Shown here: piece by piece, positions 61,356 to 64,000 of the stretch
Layout: every line of letters starts with the position of its first letter
Position numbering within the stretch: the stretch's first letter is position 1
Source of the DNA: Clostridia bacterium
GTDB taxonomy: Bacteria > Bacillota > Clostridia > Monoglobales > Monoglobaceae
Length of the DNA stretch: 64,000 bases
Assembly (NCBI GenBank): GCA_017546145.1
Contig: JAFYXN010000025.1
Coordinates: 1 to 64,000, forward strand
Reading direction: 5' to 3'
The notes under the pieces: model-generated
Told to the model about the DNA's origin: nothing
What the model saw: the letters and a program-made list of their open reading frames with translations, nothing else
Databases searched by the model: none
Position numbers and translations under genes: made by a program

Positions 61356-62446
61356 TCTAAAAGCCTTCCTTTATCTATTTTTAAAAATTTTCCTGACTTT
61401 AAATTTTTAAATTTTTCGCTGTCTGTACAGGTAATAAAAATCTGCATATTATCAATTTTGTTAATAACATAATCCTGACGCACGCTGTCAAGCTCGCTCA
61501 TAATATCGTCAAGAAGCAAAACAGGATATTCGCCGATTTCATTTTTAAAAAGCTCGACTTCTGCAATTTTTTGAACCAAAATCGCAGTTTTTTGCTGACC
61601 CTGTGAACCAAAAAGCTTTAAATCGTTGCCGTTTATATAAAATTCTATATCGTCACGATGCGGTCCGAATATACACTCACGGTATTTTAATTCCCTACTT
61701 CTTAATTCTATCATTTTTTTTCGGACAATGTGGACAAGATTTTTTATTTCTTCTTCACCAATTCTTATTCCGCATGAAATATAATTCATACTAAGAACTT
61801 CTTTGCCGCCGGATATATCAAGCTGAATATTTTTTGCTATTTTTTCAATCTTTTTTATATATTCATAGCGCATTTTTATTATATATTCAGAAAGCTGAAG
61901 CATTTTATCGTCTATTACCGAAAGCAAAAGTTCATCAATTTTTTCACATTTTAAAATACTGCTTTTCTGGTCATTCAATTTTTTGTAATCCGAAACCGCC
62001 GACAAATAATGCGGCCGCAGCTGACTTATGGTAATATCAATATTCTTTCTTCTTTTTTTAGGCCCTTCTCTTATCAGACTTAAATATTCAGGTCCAAAAA
62101 AAACAACATTTAAATTTCCTAACAATTCAGAATTTTTTCGTACAGGAATTTCATTTATAAAAATTCTTTTTCTCTTTTTTAAATCCAACTGAATATTTCC
62201 CGAAATTTCACGATTTTTTGATATAAAAGCAATATCAAGCTGCGCCTCATTTTGACCAAACTTAATCACATCGGTATCATGTGCGGCTCTGTTGGACTTT
62301 CCAAGCGAAAACAAATACAAAGCTTCAAGAATATTTGTTTTGCCCTGAGCGTTGTTTCCGTAGATTATATTTAATTTTTCGTCAAACTCAAATTTTTGGT
62401 CTTCATAATTTCTGAAATTACAAAGCTTTAAATTTTTTACTATCAT
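61340..62446 (-). CDS. recF: DNA replication and repair protein RecF
   Basis: 368 residues. Walker A is in IIYGNNAQGKTNILEALYLF (about 29-48), the SMC-like signature SQGQQKT appears as GSQGQQKTAILVQK, and Walker B is in PVLLLDDIMSELD. RecF helps load RecA at gaps with RecO and RecR. The start overlaps the dnaN stop by 1 bp. It has many AAA/TTT codons and is more A/T-rich than most of the window. Confidence 0.96.
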   Translation of the reverse strand: MIVKNLKLCNFRNYEDQKFEFDEKLNIIYGNNAQGKTNILEALYLFSLGKSNRAAHDTDVIKFGQNEAQLDIAFISKNREISGNIQLDLKKRKRIFINEIPVRKNSELLGNLNVVFFGPEYLSLIREGPKKRRKNIDITISQLRPHYLSAVSDYKKLNDQKSSILKCEKIDELLLSVIDDKMLQLSEYIIKMRYEYIKKIEKIAKNIQLDISGGKEVLSMNYISCGIRIGEEEIKNLVHIVRKKMIELRSRELKYRECIFGPHRDDIEFYINGNDLKLFGSQGQQKTAILVQKIAEVELFKNEIGEYPVLLLDDIMSELDSVRQDYVINKIDNMQIFITCTDSEKFKNLKSGKFLKIDKGRLLECTSI

Positions 62447-63552
62447 TATTTAAGTCTTCTCGGCAAAAGAAGGTAAACATACTCGTCACCCTCAATTGGT
62501 GTTATAATCATCGGATTTATATTTTTTCTGAATTTTATTTTTACATTTTCATCGTCGCAGGCTCTTAAAACGCCAAGCAGAAATTCATTAAAAAATCCAA
62601 TTTCAAGCTGTGCGCCACCGGTTGAAACACTAATATTATCGTCAACCTTACCTACGATAGTTTCGCATGAAACATTGATATTGTCTTCTTCAATTAAAAA
62701 TTTAACAGGCGCATCATTTGCATTTTCTGTTATAATAAGAGATGCACGGTAAACCGAATCAAAAAGCTCGTACAAAGGACATTCTATTTCAAATTCGCCT
62801 TCGTCATAAATTGCACTTTTGTAATTTATGTAGTCACCTTCTATAAGACGGGTAACTATCTTATAATTCTCAAATATAAAAACAGCATTTTTAGAGGTAC
62901 AGTTAACTTCAACTAACTCATCATCATCTTTTAAAATTTTGTTTATCTCGCCAAGAGCCTTTGCAGGAACAACAAACTTTCTCTCGCCGTTATTTTCGTC
63001 AAGATGATAGCATCTTACAGCAAGTCTGAAGCCGTCGGTAGAAACCATTCTGACGGTATCTCCTTCAATATCAAAAAGACAACCCTTAAGAATTGGTCTG
63101 TTATCACTTACCGATGCACAGAAAATTGTTTTTGAAATCATTTCTTTAAGAGTCTTTTTTCCAATTTTAATTGAATAATCAGGATTTACAATCGGAAGCT
63201 CAGGAAAATCAAGAGAACTCATTCCTGAAATTTCAAATTTTGAATTTCCTGACCTGATTGTGCATATATTTTTATCGTTTAATTCTATATGAACTTCTTC
63301 AAGAGGAAGATTTTTTACTATACTTCCTAAAATTTTAGCATTTAAAACGGTTGAACCGGCAGCTTCAACCTCTGCACTTATTTTTGCTTCTATTCCCATT
63401 TCCATATCATTTGAAACAAGAGTAACACAACCGTCAGAGGATGCGTTTATATAAATACCTTCAAGAATAGGTAAATTTGAATGAGATGAAACAGCTTTTG
63501 AAACCGAAATTACAGCTTCGTTAAGAGTTGTTTTGTTACAAATTATTTTCAT
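62446..63552 (-). CDS. dnaN: DNA polymerase III beta subunit (sliding clamp)
   Basis: 368 residues from the ATG at 63550-63552 (AAAGGG upstream). The three clamp domains are recognisable: MKIICNKTTLNEAVISVSKA; PVRMVSTDGFRLAVRCYHLD-type segments in domain 2; and the C-terminal peptide-pocket end IEGDEYVYLLLPRRLK. It is the processivity clamp for polymerase III. It is the first gene seen left of the origin-like DNA. Confidence 0.96.
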   Translation of the reverse strand: MKIICNKTTLNEAVISVSKAVSSHSNLPILEGIYINASSDGCVTLVSNDMEMGIEAKISAEVEAAGSTVLNAKILGSIVKNLPLEEVHIELNDKNICTIRSGNSKFEISGMSSLDFPELPIVNPDYSIKIGKKTLKEMISKTIFCASVSDNRPILKGCLFDIEGDTVRMVSTDGFRLAVRCYHLDENNGERKFVVPAKALGEINKILKDDDELVEVNCTSKNAVFIFENYKIVTRLIEGDYINYKSAIYDEGEFEIECPLYELFDSVYRASLIITENANDAPVKFLIEEDNINVSCETIVGKVDDNISVSTGGAQLEIGFFNEFLLGVLRACDDENVKIKFRKNINPMIITPIEGDEYVYLLLPRRLK

Positions 63553-63774
63553 TCGTAAAATCCCTTTCATTTATAAAGTTTTTAGTATAAAAAAATCGTA
63601 TTTTTATGATTTAGCTAAAAAATTGTTAATTTTAGACGTTTTAAAAAAGTTTATATATACCCTTACTATTATAACATAAGATAAAATAAACTGCAAGGAT
63701 TTTTTTCAAATATAATAATTTATTAAATTAAAATATAAAAGTCAAATTTTTTTAGTGATTTATTTTTAAGAATT

Positions 63775-63830
63775 TTATATATATATATATTATTTTTTTT
63801 AGTTGTTGTTGTTGTAGGGGGTGTTGATAA
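63775..63830 (-). other. Origin unwinding unit: DnaA box, G/C run, trinucleotide repeats, AT-rich DNA
   Basis: Read on the minus strand from 63830: TTATCAACA (box), CCCCC (63821-63817), then TAC AAC AAC AAC AAC (63816-63802), then TAA and an A/T-rich run with repeated TA. This order is the one known for bacterial origin unwinding elements (DnaA box, GC patch, DnaA-trios with a fixed middle A, then the unwinding site). Trios are usually TAG/TAA; here they are AAC, so the match is partial. Confidence 0.6.
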
Positions 63831-63998
63831 TGTTTAAAAGTTATATTTTGACAGCTATAAAAAGGGTTTGAGCTTGTTTATAAAATGTTGAAAATTTAAA
63901 AAAGTTATTAACACTATTCAAATTAAAAATTTTTATTAAAATTATCAACAAGGACAAAACGGACTGTTCTATCTTAATTGTGTGAATTGTGTGGATTA
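63822..63998. other. DnaA-box cluster
   Basis: 9-mers close to TTATCCACA: TGTTGATAA at 63822-63830 (minus-strand box), TGTTTATAA at 63875-63883, TTATTAACA at 63906-63914, TTATCAACA at 63943-63951 and TGTGGATTA at 63990-63998 (minus-strand box). Each differs from the consensus at one or two bases. Such clustering is typical of oriC. Confidence 0.65.
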
Positions 63999-64000
63999 TT

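Larger units (their letters stand above)
63553..64000. other. Origin-like region upstream of dnaN (dnaA-dnaN spacer)
   Basis: At least 448 bp without a gene. Extremely A/T-rich from about 63575 to 63800, including (TA) repeats at 63778-63790. It carries several DnaA-box-like 9-mers in the last 180 bp. This fits oriC between dnaA (expected beyond the right edge) and dnaN. Confidence 0.8.

Overview
The window reads as the left arm of a replication-origin region from a spore-forming, Gram-positive member of the Clostridia (Bacillota). The evidence is the dnaN-recF-remB-gyrB order at the right edge, sporulation genes yabP and yabQ next to divIC and yabR, MecA, the CIRCE-controlled hrcA-grpE-dnaK-dnaJ-prmA cluster, a dgt-dnaG-rpoD operon followed by divergent trmK-nif3, and S-layer-homology (SLH) domains on a secreted enzyme. 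The family or genus cannot be fixed from sequence reading alone. Most genes lie on the minus strand and so run with replication away from an origin at about 63.6-64 kb. No tRNA, rRNA, CRISPR array, phage or complete transposon was seen.

Layout, left to right. 0-4.5 kb: yebC (cut by the window edge), an SPFH/NfeD membrane pair, yabR-divIC-yabQ-yabP and mecA. 4.7-5.0 kb: a probable 6S RNA. 5.1-8.7 kb (+): rsmD-coaD-coiled-coil protein, then a tetrahydrofolate riboswitch driving folT-folC. 8.8-12.0 kb: a secreted subtilase. 12.1-15.4 kb: an iron-uptake locus with feoB, two feoA genes, a small Cys-rich membrane protein, tandem repeats and DtxR-like palindromes. 15.5-17.3 kb: a serine hydrolase and an HAD phosphatase. 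17.4-22.7 kb (mostly +): an NlpC/P60 wall hydrolase with three WalR-type boxes, an MBL protein, holA, a Cu/Zn-SOD-like protein and an SLH-anchored glycosidase-like protein. 22.7-28.8 kb: the heat-shock cluster. 29.2-37.7 kb: a complete ten-gene his operon led by a TrpR-family regulator and containing a HisZ-HisG fusion. 37.8-39.7 kb: gtrA, an HAD enzyme and tspO. 39.7-40.5 kb: a gene-poor stretch rich in hairpins. 40.5-46.4 kb: rpoD-dnaG-dgt and divergent trmK-nif3. 46.6-49.5 kb: an ImmA/IrrE protease with a two-TM partner, tmRNA, smpB and a small XRE regulator. 49.7-57.6 kb: a WalK-like kinase, two double-domain glycosyltransferases and a polysaccharide-export-type ABC ATPase. 57.7-63.6 kb: folA, thyA, gyrB, remB, recF, dnaN. 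63.6-64 kb: origin-like DNA.

The functions interlock. FolT and FolC acquire and retain folate under riboswitch control, while FolA and ThyA use it for dTMP synthesis beside the replication genes. The his operon contains every enzyme of the pathway. The kinase resembles WalK, and the NlpC/P60 gene at 17.5 kb carries the DNA motif expected for WalR.

The least explained features are non-coding. One is an about 85-nt repeat that follows the stop codon of three unrelated genes in the same orientation and ends at an intrinsic terminator. A structured 95-nt segment lies downstream of the XRE gene. A duplicated hairpin unit lies upstream of hrcA. Several multi-hairpin intergenic elements also occur.
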